The notes: generated from the sequence alone by a model not told the origin. A stretch of DNA of 52,200 bases from Caldilineaceae bacterium (GCA_022823185.1 JAJDXQ010000039.1:1-52200), one strand, 5' to 3'; counted from the stretch's first letter, positions 1-9,282 are shown. Translations and numbers: made by a program.

Positions 1-30
1 ACAACCGCCTTCCCCCGCCCCTTCATGCCT

Positions 31-260
31 TTCCCGTGCTTTTCCCCAGTGCACCTGCCCTTCACCACCCTAACTCTCGTCAAACGCTCACGAACGCTCA
101 CACAACGCTCATGAACACACACCCATGTCGGCCATCCCTCATCACAGCCCATCACCCGAATCACTCCAACTGCAGTGCAGACAATCTCACCCAAACTCTC
201 GTCAAACGCTCACAAACGCTCACGAACACTCGCAAACGCTCACCAAACACTCACGCCGGC
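31..260 (-). repeat. Dispersed 10-11 bp periodic repeat, left copy
   Basis: A flank at 31-67 (containing CCCGTGCTTTTCCCC and TGCCCTTCACCA) is followed by units of the type AACGCTCACG/AACGCTCATG at about 71-120 and again at 191-256. The blocks at 71-101 and 193-223 are near-identical direct repeats. Flank and units are the reverse complement of those at 51828-52200, so the same element occurs in opposite orientation at the two window ends. The short open frames here are produced by the repeat and look spurious. The rest of 1-404 holds no gene or clear signal that I can see. Confidence 0.8.
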
Positions 261-404
261 GTCCAACTGCCCTTCCCGCAATTCCCCGCAGTTTCCCTTC
301 CTCAAAACCTAGCCCTTTTGCCGAGCATCCATCGCGTGGTAGTCTGTGCCATCAAATGAAAGCCGGAAGGCCTTACATCGGATTGGGAGGCAACGGTCCG
401 CACC

Positions 405-1613
405 ATGTCAAGATTCATCGTGATCGGGGGGGGAGCAGTCGGCCTGAATGCCGCCTACCAATTGGCTCGGAAAAAAGTCGGCAGTGTCACGCTGTTGGAG
501 AAGGGCCAGGTTGGCGACGGCTCGAGCAGTCGCGCCGGCGGCATCATCACCGGACTCCTGTGGTCGGAGACGGGCGTCCTGGCGCGGATGATCAGCCTTC
601 GCCTATACCAGGAGTTAAGCGCCGACCTGGAACAATACGGGTACCGATTCCAAGACGTCGGCTGCCTGAATCTCTTTGACCCGGAATCCTGGCCGGAGCG
701 AGAAGAGCTACTTCCACTATATGATCGTCTCGACTTTGCCTACGAAATCCTCGACGCTGGGCAGATACGGCGCCGCTGGCCCAATCTGACCCCTGAAGAC
801 GACCTTACCGGACTCCATGACGCCCTGGGGGGGTACAGCGAGCCGCATGAGTTCGTGCCTGCGCTGGCCAGGCGTTGCCGCGACTTGGGTGTCGAGATAC
901 GCGAGAACGCGCCCGTGAGCGGTCTGCAAATTGAGAATGGCCGCGTTGTTGGAGCGCAGACGGGAATGGGCGTGCTGGAGGCGGATTTGGTGGTCTGCAC
1001 GGTCCACGCCTGGACCACAGCGTTCATGGAACTTTGCGGCGTGAGGCTGCCGATCAAGTCCTTTGTACACCAAAGGTATGTGTCGTCGAAACTGCAAGAA
1101 TACGCGGCAATTCCTGCGATAAACGCCAACCCTTACGGAGGCTATATCCGGCCGGCGCGCCTGGGTACGACCGACTACCGGATACTGGCCGGAGGCGAGA
1201 CCGAAGACAGGGAGGAGGAGCGGGTCGACGATCTTGCATTCCATATGTCGGGGCTGGCGGCTCCGCAGAGTCTTCGACGACGTCTTTCTGAGAATCTGGC
1301 GCCCCTGGTTCCCAAGCTGGCCGCGACCCACTGGGAGAGCGAGCAGGTCGGGTTGATCTCATTTTCTCTGGACGGCGAACCGATTCTGGGGAAGCTGCCG
1401 CAGCTGCCGGGGTTGGTTGTGGGGGCGGCTTTTCATTCTGGGGGGTTCGCATACAGCCCGGTTGCCGGACTCCTGTTGGCCGAGCTGGCTGCCGAAGAGA
1501 GGCCCAGCGTCGAAATATCCTCTTTCTCGCCTACCCGGTTTGCCGCGGAGGATTCGGCGGCTTACCTGGCAGAGACGGTCGTCCAGGCCGATGCCTTCCG
1601 TCGGCGCCACTAA
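405..1613 (+). CDS. FAD-dependent oxidoreductase, DAO family
   Basis: This 402-residue protein has the dinucleotide-binding signature GGGAVG at residues 8-13, right after the first beta strand, followed by an acidic strand end (TLLEKG) and an SSSRAGG segment. This is the layout of the DAO/glycine oxidase/sarcosine oxidase beta-like family. The C-terminal part has the usual GAAFHSGGFAYSP segment that closes the FAD site. Such enzymes oxidise amines of amino or imino acids and are cytoplasmic; there is no signal peptide. The substrate cannot be assigned. The gene stands alone: a strong promoter for the next operon lies 28 bases after its stop. The ATG at 405 is the first reasonable start, but its ribosome binding site is weak. 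Confidence 0.85.
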   Translation: MSRFIVIGGGAVGLNAAYQLARKKVGSVTLLEKGQVGDGSSSRAGGIITGLLWSETGVLARMISLRLYQELSADLEQYGYRFQDVGCLNLFDPESWPEREELLPLYDRLDFAYEILDAGQIRRRWPNLTPEDDLTGLHDALGGYSEPHEFVPALARRCRDLGVEIRENAPVSGLQIENGRVVGAQTGMGVLEADLVVCTVHAWTTAFMELCGVRLPIKSFVHQRYVSSKLQEYAAIPAINANPYGGYIRPARLGTTDYRILAGGETEDREEERVDDLAFHMSGLAAPQSLRRRLSENLAPLVPKLAATHWESEQVGLISFSLDGEPILGKLPQLPGLVVGAAFHSGGFAYSPVAGLLLAELAAEERPSVEISSFSPTRFAAEDSAAYLAETVVQADAFRRRH

Positions 1614-1641
1614 AGGCTGCCTCGCCCTGGATTATCCAGCC

Positions 1642-1670
1642 TTGACATAGCGGTTCCCATTTGGCATAAT
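1642..1670 (+). promoter_or_regulatory. Sigma70-like promoter for the first transporter operon
   Basis: A perfect -35 box TTGACA (1642-1647) is separated by exactly 17 bases from a -10 box CATAAT (1665-1670, five of six consensus bases). It lies in the 287-base gap between the FAD oxidoreductase and the first binding lipoprotein and implies a leader of about 220 bases. The rest of the gap shows no gene. Confidence 0.65.
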
Positions 1671-1900
1671 GCCGGCGTTCGCGAGGACGCTTCACACCGG
1701 CGTACATGCTAGTGAGCGAATAGGCTTGAGACCGAGTTTCTGTTTCCGCTTCGAGTTGTCGCCAGGGTTCCAATTTCCACGTGCAGGCTACTGACAACCT
1801 ATCAGATGACTGGCACAAGACAGTGCTGCGGCGTCCAATGCCGTCTTTTTGGGCGGTAAATCAGCCAATCGTTCCACCAACTTCCAAAGGAGAGACTCAC

Positions 1901-3577
1901 ATGAAGCATTGGCACCTCCGTTTCCTTATATCCGCACTTCTCGTCCTCTCGGTTGTATTGGGCGCGTGTGCCGCGCCGGTGGCCCCGGCCCCCGCCGATT
2001 CCGGCGAGGCGATGGCCGAAGAAGGCGCCATGACCGGCCGTGCCTTACCGGATGACGCGGCCGAAGAGCAGGTGATCCGCTATGTGGCTCGCGGATTCGG
2101 CCGGTTGAATCCTGCTGCTGAGGGTGGGTTCGGTCGTTTCATCATTTCGCACATGTTCATGCCCTTCTTCATCCGCGATGCGAATCACAACCTCTCACCG
2201 TGGTTGGCTACCGGCATCGATGCCAGTGATGACCAATCCGTATACACCATCCACATTCACCCGGACGCGGTCTGGAATGACGGCTCCCCGGTTACGGCGC
2301 AGGAGGCCAAGGCCTACTGGGAGTACGGCTTGCACCCCGACAAATGCGTCGGTTGCTACCTTTCCCGCTTTACGGGTTTTGACCTGATCGAGGGCGCGCA
2401 GGCCGTGATCGACGGCGAGGCCGACGTAGTTTCCGGCGTGGTGGCTGTGGACGACAAGACGTTGGAGGTCCGGTTGGTCGGGCCCGATCCTCTGTTCCCG
2501 CAGCGGGTTGCGTTGTTTGACACGGGTTTCGTCAAAGTTGACGACATCACCGGCGAGGACTTCTCCGCCACGTCTGAAACGCGCGTAAACGGGCCCTTCA
2601 TGATTCAGGATTGGGACGTAGACGAGCAGAGGTTTGAGATTGTCCAGAATCCGAACTGGTGGGGAGACAAGCAACCTTTCATCGAGCGAATCATCGCGAC
2701 GCCGTCGGCTGACGAGAACATTTCCTTCATCATGTGGCAGAACGACGAGGTGGACATCGCCTTTTTCCTGACCAATGTGCGGGAGCAGTTGGAGGAAGGG
2801 ACGTTTACGGTCATCCCGTACGCCACGAACCTGTTCTACACATTCTGGGCCGGCGTGGAGCCGATTGACGATCTCAACGTGCGGCGAGCGCTGGTACACG
2901 CTGTTGACTGGCGTCCGGCGATTTCGGCGGCCTGGGAAGGCACGCGCGACGACCGCTTCATGTCGACGTTGCTGACTCCTGAACTACAGTGCTACAAGGA
3001 AGGCAACTGGCCTGATTTCGGATTTGATCCCGAACTGGCCAAGGAGGAACTGGCAGCCTCCAAGTACGGCGGACCGGAGAATCTGCCCACCATTCGCATC
3101 AGCACGGGCGGTCAGTCGCCGAACTATATCCGCACTGCTGAGATTATGGTAGAGCAGTGGAAGAACAATCTGGGCGTAACCAATGTGGAAATTCGCCCCG
3201 GTTGGCTGGATGTCTGGGGGCAGGACGCGGACCTGGTCAACGTCCGCCGCCAAAGCCTGGGCGCCATTCTTCCGGATCCGCCCAACTTCCTGGCGGGCCA
3301 CTGGGCCAATTACGGCAACCCGGAGGCGGCGGGGAGCATGGCGGATGACACCGAACTTGCCGAGATGATCGAGTCGCTCAAGGGGATGTCGCGCGACGAT
3401 CCCGGATTCTGTGACCTGGTACAGGAGACCGAGGCGCGCATGCTCGGTCACTATCCCATTATTCCGATGATTTGGGATCCCTACGGCTACAGTGTCAAGC
3501 CGCACATCAAGAATTTTGGCACCAATGTGGACAACAACTGGGCCACGTTGTTGGACATATATGTTGCCGAAGAGTAA
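1901..3577 (+). CDS. ABC transporter solute-binding lipoprotein, family 5 (first of three in tandem)
   Basis: This 558-residue protein has a lipoprotein signal peptide with lipobox LGAC (Cys23), a short Ala/Pro/Glu linker, then a full SBP_bac_5 domain typical of Dpp/Opp/oligosaccharide-binding proteins. Visible family motifs include LSPWLATGI, VWNDGSPVTAQE and DDLNVRRALVHAVDW. A CxxC pair sits at residues 149 and 152 and recurs in the next two paralogs. An upstream ATG at 1781 is in frame, but the ATG at 1901 follows AAAGGAGAG at good spacing and begins a proper signal peptide, so it is preferred. The protein captures a ligand outside the membrane and hands it to a DppB/DppC permease. The nearest pair (7230-9266) lies beyond two more paralogs. 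The gene is followed by an intrinsic terminator. Ligand unknown. Confidence 0.92.
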   Translation: MKHWHLRFLISALLVLSVVLGACAAPVAPAPADSGEAMAEEGAMTGRALPDDAAEEQVIRYVARGFGRLNPAAEGGFGRFIISHMFMPFFIRDANHNLSPWLATGIDASDDQSVYTIHIHPDAVWNDGSPVTAQEAKAYWEYGLHPDKCVGCYLSRFTGFDLIEGAQAVIDGEADVVSGVVAVDDKTLEVRLVGPDPLFPQRVALFDTGFVKVDDITGEDFSATSETRVNGPFMIQDWDVDEQRFEIVQNPNWWGDKQPFIERIIATPSADENISFIMWQNDEVDIAFFLTNVREQLEEGTFTVIPYATNLFYTFWAGVEPIDDLNVRRALVHAVDWRPAISAAWEGTRDDRFMSTLLTPELQCYKEGNWPDFGFDPELAKEELAASKYGGPENLPTIRISTGGQSPNYIRTAEIMVEQWKNNLGVTNVEIRPGWLDVWGQDADLVNVRRQSLGAILPDPPNFLAGHWANYGNPEAAGSMADDTELAEMIESLKGMSRDDPGFCDLVQETEARMLGHYPIIPMIWDPYGYSVKPHIKNFGTNVDNNWATLLDIYVAEE

Positions 3578-3584
3578 ACGGCAG

Positions 3585-3620
3585 GGGGTGAGATTCCGGA
3601 CGGGGTCTCACCCCTTTTTG
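3585..3620 (+). terminator. Intrinsic terminator after the first binding protein
   Basis: A 13-base stem (3585-3597 with 3602-3614, two G-U pairs) with loop GGAC is followed directly by TTTTTG. It starts eight bases after the stop codon. Because the next genes are on the same strand without an obvious new promoter, it probably acts as a partial terminator that makes the first binding protein more abundant than the downstream genes. Confidence 0.8.
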
Positions 3621-3670
3621 TTAGACCTGGAAGCATTCAAACTGACTCACCAAACCGGAGGTTGAGCCCG

Positions 3671-5344
3671 ATGAAAGAGAAGACAAAGCTGTTTTGGATC
3701 GTTTCGCTGTTCCTGGCGGCTGCCCTAGCGCTGACGGCCTGCGCGGCGCCGGCGGCTCCCGCGGATGGGGGCGGCGCGGCCATGGCGGATGAGGCAGAGG
3801 CGATGGAAGGCAGGCCGCTGCCGGAAGATGCAGCTGAAGAGCAGGTGATCCGGTATGTTACCCGCGATCTCAGTCGTCTGAACCCGGCGTCTGAGTCCGG
3901 TTTCGGCCGTCCCTGGATCTCGCATATGTGGATGCCATTCTTCTTGCGCGATCGCAATCACGATTTGCATCCCTGGCTGGCGACCGACTGGGAAGTGAAC
4001 GAGGACAAGACTGTCTACACGATTCATATAAATCCCGATGCCAACTGGTCGGACGGGTCCCCGGTCGTGGCGCAGGAAGCGATAGACTTCTGGTCATGGG
4101 CGCTCAGCCCCAGTTGCATCAGCTGCTGGACGTACTTGCGGCTCGGCGTGGTTGAGGGCGCGCAGGCCGTTATCGATGGAGAGGCCGACACCATTTCCGG
4201 CTTGACAGCCATTGACGACAAGACGCTTCAGATTACGCTTGCAGAGCCGAGCCCGACCTTTATTGCGGCCATGGCCCACTACAACACCGGCTTCGTCAAG
4301 ATGGAGGACGTGAACGCCGACGAGTTTGCTGCCGATGCCAATACGCGCGTCAACGGCCCTTTCCAGATCAAGGTCTGGGACCAGGATGAACGCGAGTATG
4401 AAATCGTGCAGAACCCCAATTGGTGGGGGGACAAGAAGCCCTACATCGAACGTATCGTCGCCCAGTGGTCCAACGACGAGAACATAACCTATATTATGTG
4501 GCAGGATGGGGAGGCTGACATCGCCCACTGGTTCACAAACATCCGCGAACCGCTGCGGGCCGAAAGCCCCGAGTTGTTCGTACTGATCCCCTATGCCACG
4601 AACTTCTACTTTGCGCTACACACGTCCAAGCCACCCTTGGATGACCTCAACGTGCGGCGGGCGCTGCTCCACGCGGTAGACTGGGATCTGGCCATCAGCG
4701 CGGCCTACGAAGGCTCGCGCGACGAACGCGTGATGAAGACTCACATTACCCCCGAGCTGCCCTGTTTCGTAGCGGATAACTGGCCCGACTTCGGATACGA
4801 TCCGGAACTGGCCAAGCAGGAGCTGGCAGCATCCAAGTACGGCGGCCCGGAAGACCTGCCCAAGATCCGCATTTCCAGCGGCGGCCAGTCGCCCAACTAC
4901 CTGCGGACAGCTGAAATCATGGCTGAGCAGTGGAAGAACGTGCTGGGCATCACCGATGTCGAAATCCGACCGGGCTGGAGTGACGCCTGGGGCCAGGAAG
5001 CCGACCTCGTGAACGTCCAGCGAAATAGCTGGGGCGCCACGATTCCCGATCCCGCGGCGATGATCACCGGTCTGTGGAAATACTACACGAATCCTGATCA
5101 TGTCGCACTTGTGGATGATGAGTTGGACGCCATGATGGCCGAGCTTCCAACCCTCGACCCCACCAGCGATGAGTACTGCGACAAGGTCTCGGCAGCTGAA
5201 AAACGGCTGCTCGGCCACTACTACTTCCTTCCCATGATCTGGGACCTGTACGAATATGTCGTACAGCCTTACGTGAAGAACTTCGACGCCAACGTTGACA
5301 ACAACTGGTCCACGTTGCTCGATATCTATATTGCGGAACAGTAG
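3671..5344 (+). CDS. ABC transporter solute-binding lipoprotein, family 5 (second of three)
   Basis: This 557-residue paralog of the previous gene has lipobox LTAC with Cys24, the linker motif EGRPLPEDAAEEQVIRYV and the same SBP_bac_5 body (HPWLATDW, NWSDGSPVVAQE, DDLNVRRALLHAVDW). The CxxC pair is at residues 149 and 152. An in-frame TTG at 3662 directly abuts the GGAGG ribosome binding site (3657-3661), so the ATG at 3671, nine bases downstream of that site, is the start. Its divergence from its neighbours suggests different ligand preference with delivery to the same permease. No ATPase or second permease lies between the paralogs. Confidence 0.92.
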   Translation: MKEKTKLFWIVSLFLAAALALTACAAPAAPADGGGAAMADEAEAMEGRPLPEDAAEEQVIRYVTRDLSRLNPASESGFGRPWISHMWMPFFLRDRNHDLHPWLATDWEVNEDKTVYTIHINPDANWSDGSPVVAQEAIDFWSWALSPSCISCWTYLRLGVVEGAQAVIDGEADTISGLTAIDDKTLQITLAEPSPTFIAAMAHYNTGFVKMEDVNADEFAADANTRVNGPFQIKVWDQDEREYEIVQNPNWWGDKKPYIERIVAQWSNDENITYIMWQDGEADIAHWFTNIREPLRAESPELFVLIPYATNFYFALHTSKPPLDDLNVRRALLHAVDWDLAISAAYEGSRDERVMKTHITPELPCFVADNWPDFGYDPELAKQELAASKYGGPEDLPKIRISSGGQSPNYLRTAEIMAEQWKNVLGITDVEIRPGWSDAWGQEADLVNVQRNSWGATIPDPAAMITGLWKYYTNPDHVALVDDELDAMMAELPTLDPTSDEYCDKVSAAEKRLLGHYYFLPMIWDLYEYVVQPYVKNFDANVDNNWSTLLDIYIAEQ

Positions 5345-5357
5345 GAATCGGTGATGG

Positions 5358-5395
5358 ATGAGGGGTGGAAGGCAAGGGGTCCTTTCACCCCTCAT
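5358..5395 (+). other. Intercistronic stem-loop after the second binding protein
   Basis: A 15-base stem (5358-5372 with 5381-5395, one G-U pair) with an 8-base loop starts 14 bases after the stop codon. It has only a short T tract (TTGT), so it may be a weak terminator or, more likely, a 3'-end-protecting structure. Confidence 0.7.
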
Positions 5396-5447
5396 TGTGG
5401 TCTCTCGAACAGCGCTTCGATTTGTAGGCGATTGGAGGATAGAACCG

Positions 5448-7139
5448 ATGAAAGGCAGAGTTCAGCCGTATCTGTTTGCTTCATTGCTCCTTGTTCTTGC
5501 CCTGGTCGTTTCGGCCTGCGCGGCGCCGGCAGGGCCGGCGGGCTCAGATTCTGGCGACGCCATGGCGGAGGAAGGCGAAGCGATGGCCGGGCGGCCATTG
5601 CCGGACGACGCGGCCGAGGAGCAGGTAATCCGGTATGTGACGCGCAATTTCAGTCGAATGAACCCGGCCTCGGAAGGCGGCTTTGGCAGGCCTTTTGTCT
5701 CGCACATCTGGATGACCCTGTTCTTGCGGGACTATGAGCACACTCCGCAACCCTGGCTGGCCACCGGCTACGACGTGAGCGATGATGGCCTGACCTACAC
5801 GATCCACATACATCCCGATGCCATCTGGTCGGATGGTTCAGCCGTTACGGCCCAGGATGTGAAGGTGTACTGGGAATATGCAGTCAGTCCTGAATGCATT
5901 GGATGCAGGATGTTCAACTACAGCGCAATCAAGTTGATCGAGGGCATCCAGCCGGTGGTTGACGGCGAGGCTGATGAGATTCCCGGCCTGGTGGTTGTGG
6001 ATGACAAGACGCTGGAGATCAATCTGGTGGCCCCCAAGCCGATATTGATTGACACGTTGGCGAACTACAACACGGCGATCGTCAAACTGGGAGACATTCT
6101 GGAGGGCGGCGAGTTCTGGGCCGCGGACGGCACGGCGCGCGTGAACGGGCCCTTCAAGGTCAAGATTTGGGATCCGGACACGCAAGAGTATGAAGTTGAG
6201 CAGAACCCGATGTGGTGGGGCGACAGAAAGCCCTACATTGAGCGCATCATTGGCCAGGCGTCGGCAGACGAGAATGTCTCCTTCATCATGTGGCAGAACG
6301 ACGAGGTGGACGTTGCCCACTGGCTTACCAACATTCGCGAGCCCCTGCGGGCGGAAAACCCGGAGAGCTTTACGCTGATCCCCTATGCCACCAACTTCTT
6401 CTACACGCTGAATACGGCTCTGCCGCCGTTCGATGACATCAATGTACGGCGGGCCCTGGTTCATGCGGTCGACTGGGACCTGGCGATAGACGCGGCGTGG
6501 GAAGGGGCGCGCAGTGACCGGGTGATGAAGACCCATCTGACGCCGGAGATTCAGTGTTACAAGGCAGACAATTGGCCGGACTTCGGCTACAATCCGGAAC
6601 TTGCCAGGGAAGAGCTGGCTGCCTCCAAGTATGGAGGACCTGAAGACCTGCCAAAGATTCGCATCACCACGAACGGCCAGTCGCCCAACTACATCCGCAC
6701 TGCAGAGATCATGATGGAGATGTGGAAGAACAACCTGGGCATCACCAACGTCGAAATGCGTCCTGGACGTATCGACGCCTGGGGCCAGGAGGGTGAGGAG
6801 GTGCAGGTATTGCGGCGCAGCTCCGGCGCGGTGATTCCGGACTCGGCTGAATGGATGAACGGCTTCTATCAGCGGTTGGGCGATCCTGCCAGGCAGATCA
6901 ATATCGTGGACGAAGAGTTGGGCGCCCTGGTGGACGAGATGGCGCTTCACTCATCCTCTGATCCTGAATACTGTGACTTTGTGCAGGAGGTCGAGTCCCG
7001 CATTCTGGGGCACTACTATTTCCTGCCGATGATCTGGGACCTGTACGAATACAACACCAAGCCCTGGATCAAGGGTTTTGATACGAACGTGGACAACAAC
7101 TGGATTTCTCTGCTCGACATGTATGTAGCGGAACGGTAA
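5448..7139 (+). CDS. ABC transporter solute-binding lipoprotein, family 5 (third of three)
   Basis: This 563-residue third paralog has lipobox VSAC (Cys24), the linker motif AGRPLPDDAAEEQVIRYV and a complete SBP_bac_5 domain (QPWLATGY, IWSDGSAVTAQD, DDINVRRALVHAVDW). CxxC lies at residues 150 and 153. The frame is open from 5358, but the ATG at 5448 follows TTGGAGGAT at good spacing and begins the signal peptide. It is nearest to the permease genes, so it is likely the cognate binding protein; the two upstream copies probably use the same channel. Ligand unknown: family-5 proteins bind peptides, oligosaccharides, opines or metal chelates. Confidence 0.92.
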   Translation: MKGRVQPYLFASLLLVLALVVSACAAPAGPAGSDSGDAMAEEGEAMAGRPLPDDAAEEQVIRYVTRNFSRMNPASEGGFGRPFVSHIWMTLFLRDYEHTPQPWLATGYDVSDDGLTYTIHIHPDAIWSDGSAVTAQDVKVYWEYAVSPECIGCRMFNYSAIKLIEGIQPVVDGEADEIPGLVVVDDKTLEINLVAPKPILIDTLANYNTAIVKLGDILEGGEFWAADGTARVNGPFKVKIWDPDTQEYEVEQNPMWWGDRKPYIERIIGQASADENVSFIMWQNDEVDVAHWLTNIREPLRAENPESFTLIPYATNFFYTLNTALPPFDDINVRRALVHAVDWDLAIDAAWEGARSDRVMKTHLTPEIQCYKADNWPDFGYNPELAREELAASKYGGPEDLPKIRITTNGQSPNYIRTAEIMMEMWKNNLGITNVEMRPGRIDAWGQEGEEVQVLRRSSGAVIPDSAEWMNGFYQRLGDPARQINIVDEELGALVDEMALHSSSDPEYCDFVQEVESRILGHYYFLPMIWDLYEYNTKPWIKGFDTNVDNNWISLLDMYVAER

Positions 7140-7159
7140 TCCATAGTTGAAGCTGCCAG

Positions 7160-7199
7160 GGGCAATCGCTGCCCGGTCTGACACGGGCAGCGATTGCCC
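7160..7199 (+). other. Perfect 16-bp stem-loop between binding protein and permease
   Basis: Bases 7160-7175 pair perfectly with 7184-7199 (16 bp, GC-rich, 8-base loop). There is no T tract, and the permease ATG is 30 bases downstream. This fits an RNA structure that stabilises the binding-protein part of the transcript or lowers read-through to the permease. Confidence 0.75.
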
Positions 7200-7229
7200 T
7201 CGCGCTGCGTATCCTCAAGGACATTCAGC

Positions 7230-8180
7230 ATGTTCGTTTACACGATAAAACGCCTGGCCGTCGCGATTCCAACATTTATCGCGGTTCTCCTGATCACCTT
7301 TACGTTGACGGTGCTCAGTCCCTTCGATCCTGTGGCGATGATGATGTCGCAGTTTGAAGGAACGCTGGACACTCTGGCCAGAGAAGAGGTCATCGAGAGA
7401 ATCCGGGACCAGTATGGTTTGAACGATTCATACTGGGTCCAGTTTTCGCGCTGGATAGGCCGTCTTGTGCAGGGAGACCTGGGCATATCGATCAATGGCC
7501 AGCGCGATGTACTGCGCATGATCGTCAAGACGTTTCCCATCTCCTTCCAGCTGGGTCTGGCGGGGGCGGTCGTCACCACGATTCTGGGCATTCCCCTGGG
7601 GTGCATTGCCGCGCTCAGGCAGAATACCTGGCTTGACTACACGATTGTGGGCGGCACGCTCGGCTTTCGCACAGTGCCGGTCTTTGTATTGGCGCCGCTG
7701 CTCTTGGTTCTCTTTGTCCTGGTACTCGACATAATGAGAGTGCCGCGCGGCTGGGACGGTCTTTTCCAGAGCAAGGTCATTCTGCCGGTCTTTATTCTTG
7801 CGCTCGGGCCTTTGCCGGTGGTTGTCCGGCAGACGCGGGCGGCTGTGCTTGAAGTCTTTTCGATGGACTATGTGCGCACGGCCAAGATGAAAGGCCTGGA
7901 GATGTGGCGCATCATCCTTCGCCACATCCTGCGCAACGCGCTGATCCCGGTCGTGACCACGCTGGGCTTTATCGCCGAAGGGCTGATTGTCGGCAGCATT
8001 TTTCTTGACAGCATCTTTGCCATTCCGGGATTTGGCGGCGTGGCAGAGGCGGGTTTTCGCGGGTTCGACTATCCGGTCATCATGGGCGTTACCATGGTCA
8101 GCGCGATCATGATTATTCTTACGAATCTTATTGTCGACCTGGTATACCCCTTCCTCGATCCCCGAATCAAGATCGAGTAG
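7230..8180 (+). CDS. ABC transporter permease, DppB type
   Basis: This 316-residue inner-membrane permease has an N-terminal helix (YTIKRLAVAIPTFIAVLL), the extracytoplasmic region typical of DppB/OppB (DQYGLNDSYWVQFSRWIG, then GDLGIS), several further membrane segments, and the cytoplasmic EAA loop at about residues 212-240 (DYVRTAKMKGL...RNALIPVV) that docks the ATPase. It ends with the family sequence YPFLDPRIK. The frame is open from a TTG at 7194, which lies inside the preceding stem-loop. The ATG at 7230, with AAGGA at 7217-7221, is the better start. It pairs with the DppC-type gene downstream. Confidence 0.93.
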   Translation: MFVYTIKRLAVAIPTFIAVLLITFTLTVLSPFDPVAMMMSQFEGTLDTLAREEVIERIRDQYGLNDSYWVQFSRWIGRLVQGDLGISINGQRDVLRMIVKTFPISFQLGLAGAVVTTILGIPLGCIAALRQNTWLDYTIVGGTLGFRTVPVFVLAPLLLVLFVLVLDIMRVPRGWDGLFQSKVILPVFILALGPLPVVVRQTRAAVLEVFSMDYVRTAKMKGLEMWRIILRHILRNALIPVVTTLGFIAEGLIVGSIFLDSIFAIPGFGGVAEAGFRGFDYPVIMGVTMVSAIMIILTNLIVDLVYPFLDPRIKIE

Positions 8181-8217
8181 GCAGGTCGTCGGAATAGATC
8201 ACACATCGCGACCTGCC
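8180..8217 (+). other. Inverted repeat between the permease genes
   Basis: A perfect 9-bp inverted repeat (8180-8188 with 8209-8217) with a 20-base loop begins at the last base of the upstream stop codon. No T tract follows. It may be an intercistronic RNA hairpin; the long loop makes this less certain than the structures after the binding-protein genes. Confidence 0.4.
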
Positions 8218-8273
8218 AGTCCTGCTTCCGCCAATCGCCTCTGCCCGAACAGAAATGCCAGGAACATTCTTAG

Positions 8274-9266
8274 ATGAGTGAAAGCAGCGAGACAGTTTCG
8301 AACGAAAGTCTGGGAGAGGAGCTTGCGGGAGAGAGCGCGCTCCAAACGCGGTCGCTCTGGAAGGATGCAGTAGGCCGTTTGCTGCGAAATCGTCTTTCCG
8401 TAATCGGCCTCATCATTACCCTCTTTCTGCTGGTCGCGGCCCTTTTCGGCCCATATATTGCCCCCTACTCCTATACCGAACAGGATCTGCTGAATGTGGC
8501 CAAAATGCCCAGCCCGGATCACTGGCTGGGCACAGATGAAATCGGTAGAGACCTCTTCAGCAGGGTGCTATGGGGGGCTCGCACTGCTACGCTTGTGGCA
8601 ATCTTCACCACATTCATCAGCGTCATCATCGGCGTCATCATCGGCGCCATCGCCGGCTATGGCGGCGCGCTGGCCGACAACATCACAGGCCGAATCATTG
8701 ATATCGTGATGTCGGTTCCGGGCCTGCTCCTGGCGGCGCTGATCGCCGTGTCGATCAAAGAGCCGGTTGTAACGTGGGCCGAGAACATCTACGATACAAC
8801 GGGCTTCCCGCTTTTCGCCGACACAACCTGGCTCGACCTCCTGGTTGTTTTCGGTGGCCTTGCCTTTGTCTCCTGGCCCGGCTATGCCCGCCTGATCCGG
8901 GGCCAGATCTTCTCTTTGCGCGAGGAGCAGTATATCGAAGCGGCGAAGTCTGTCGGGGTCTCGGAACTGAAGATCGCGCTGCGGCACCTGCTGCCCAACG
9001 CTATCGGACCGGTTATTGTGACCTTGACGTTCAGCTTTTCCAGCGCGATGGTGCTGGAGTCTTCGCTCAGCTACCTGGGCATCGGCGTTCAGCCGCCCCA
9101 GGCGAGTTGGGGAAACATGATTGCTTCCAATATCGGCAGCTGGTCATACCGCCCGTGGCTGGTGGCCGTTCCGGCATTGACCCTGGCGATCGTCACTCTG
9201 GGCATCAACTTCCTGGGAGACGGGCTCAACGACGCTCTTAACCCCCGGTCAAAACGCTCTATCTGA
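8274..9266 (+). CDS. ABC transporter permease, DppC type
   Basis: This 330-residue permease has a cytoplasmic N-terminal tail (about 40 residues) with the DppC-type sequence LWKDAVGRLLRNRLSVIG, a first membrane helix, the conserved HWLGTDEIGRDLFSR segment, further helices, and the EAA loop at about residues 219-243 (QYIEAAKSVG...LRHLLPNA). The C-terminal sequence LSYLGIGVQPPQASWG and the ending NFLGDGLNDALNPR are typical. It forms the heterodimeric channel with the gene at 7230. No DppD/DppF ATPase genes follow; the next genes are dehydrogenases. Confidence 0.93.
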   Translation: MSESSETVSNESLGEELAGESALQTRSLWKDAVGRLLRNRLSVIGLIITLFLLVAALFGPYIAPYSYTEQDLLNVAKMPSPDHWLGTDEIGRDLFSRVLWGARTATLVAIFTTFISVIIGVIIGAIAGYGGALADNITGRIIDIVMSVPGLLLAALIAVSIKEPVVTWAENIYDTTGFPLFADTTWLDLLVVFGGLAFVSWPGYARLIRGQIFSLREEQYIEAAKSVGVSELKIALRHLLPNAIGPVIVTLTFSFSSAMVLESSLSYLGIGVQPPQASWGNMIASNIGSWSYRPWLVAVPALTLAIVTLGINFLGDGLNDALNPRSKRSI

Positions 9267-9282
9267 GCGGCGCTTGTCGCTG

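Noticed and set aside
5838..6950. 370-residue minus-strand open frame
   Set aside because: Antisense shadow of the third binding-protein gene, which has a signal peptide, family motifs and a ribosome binding site.
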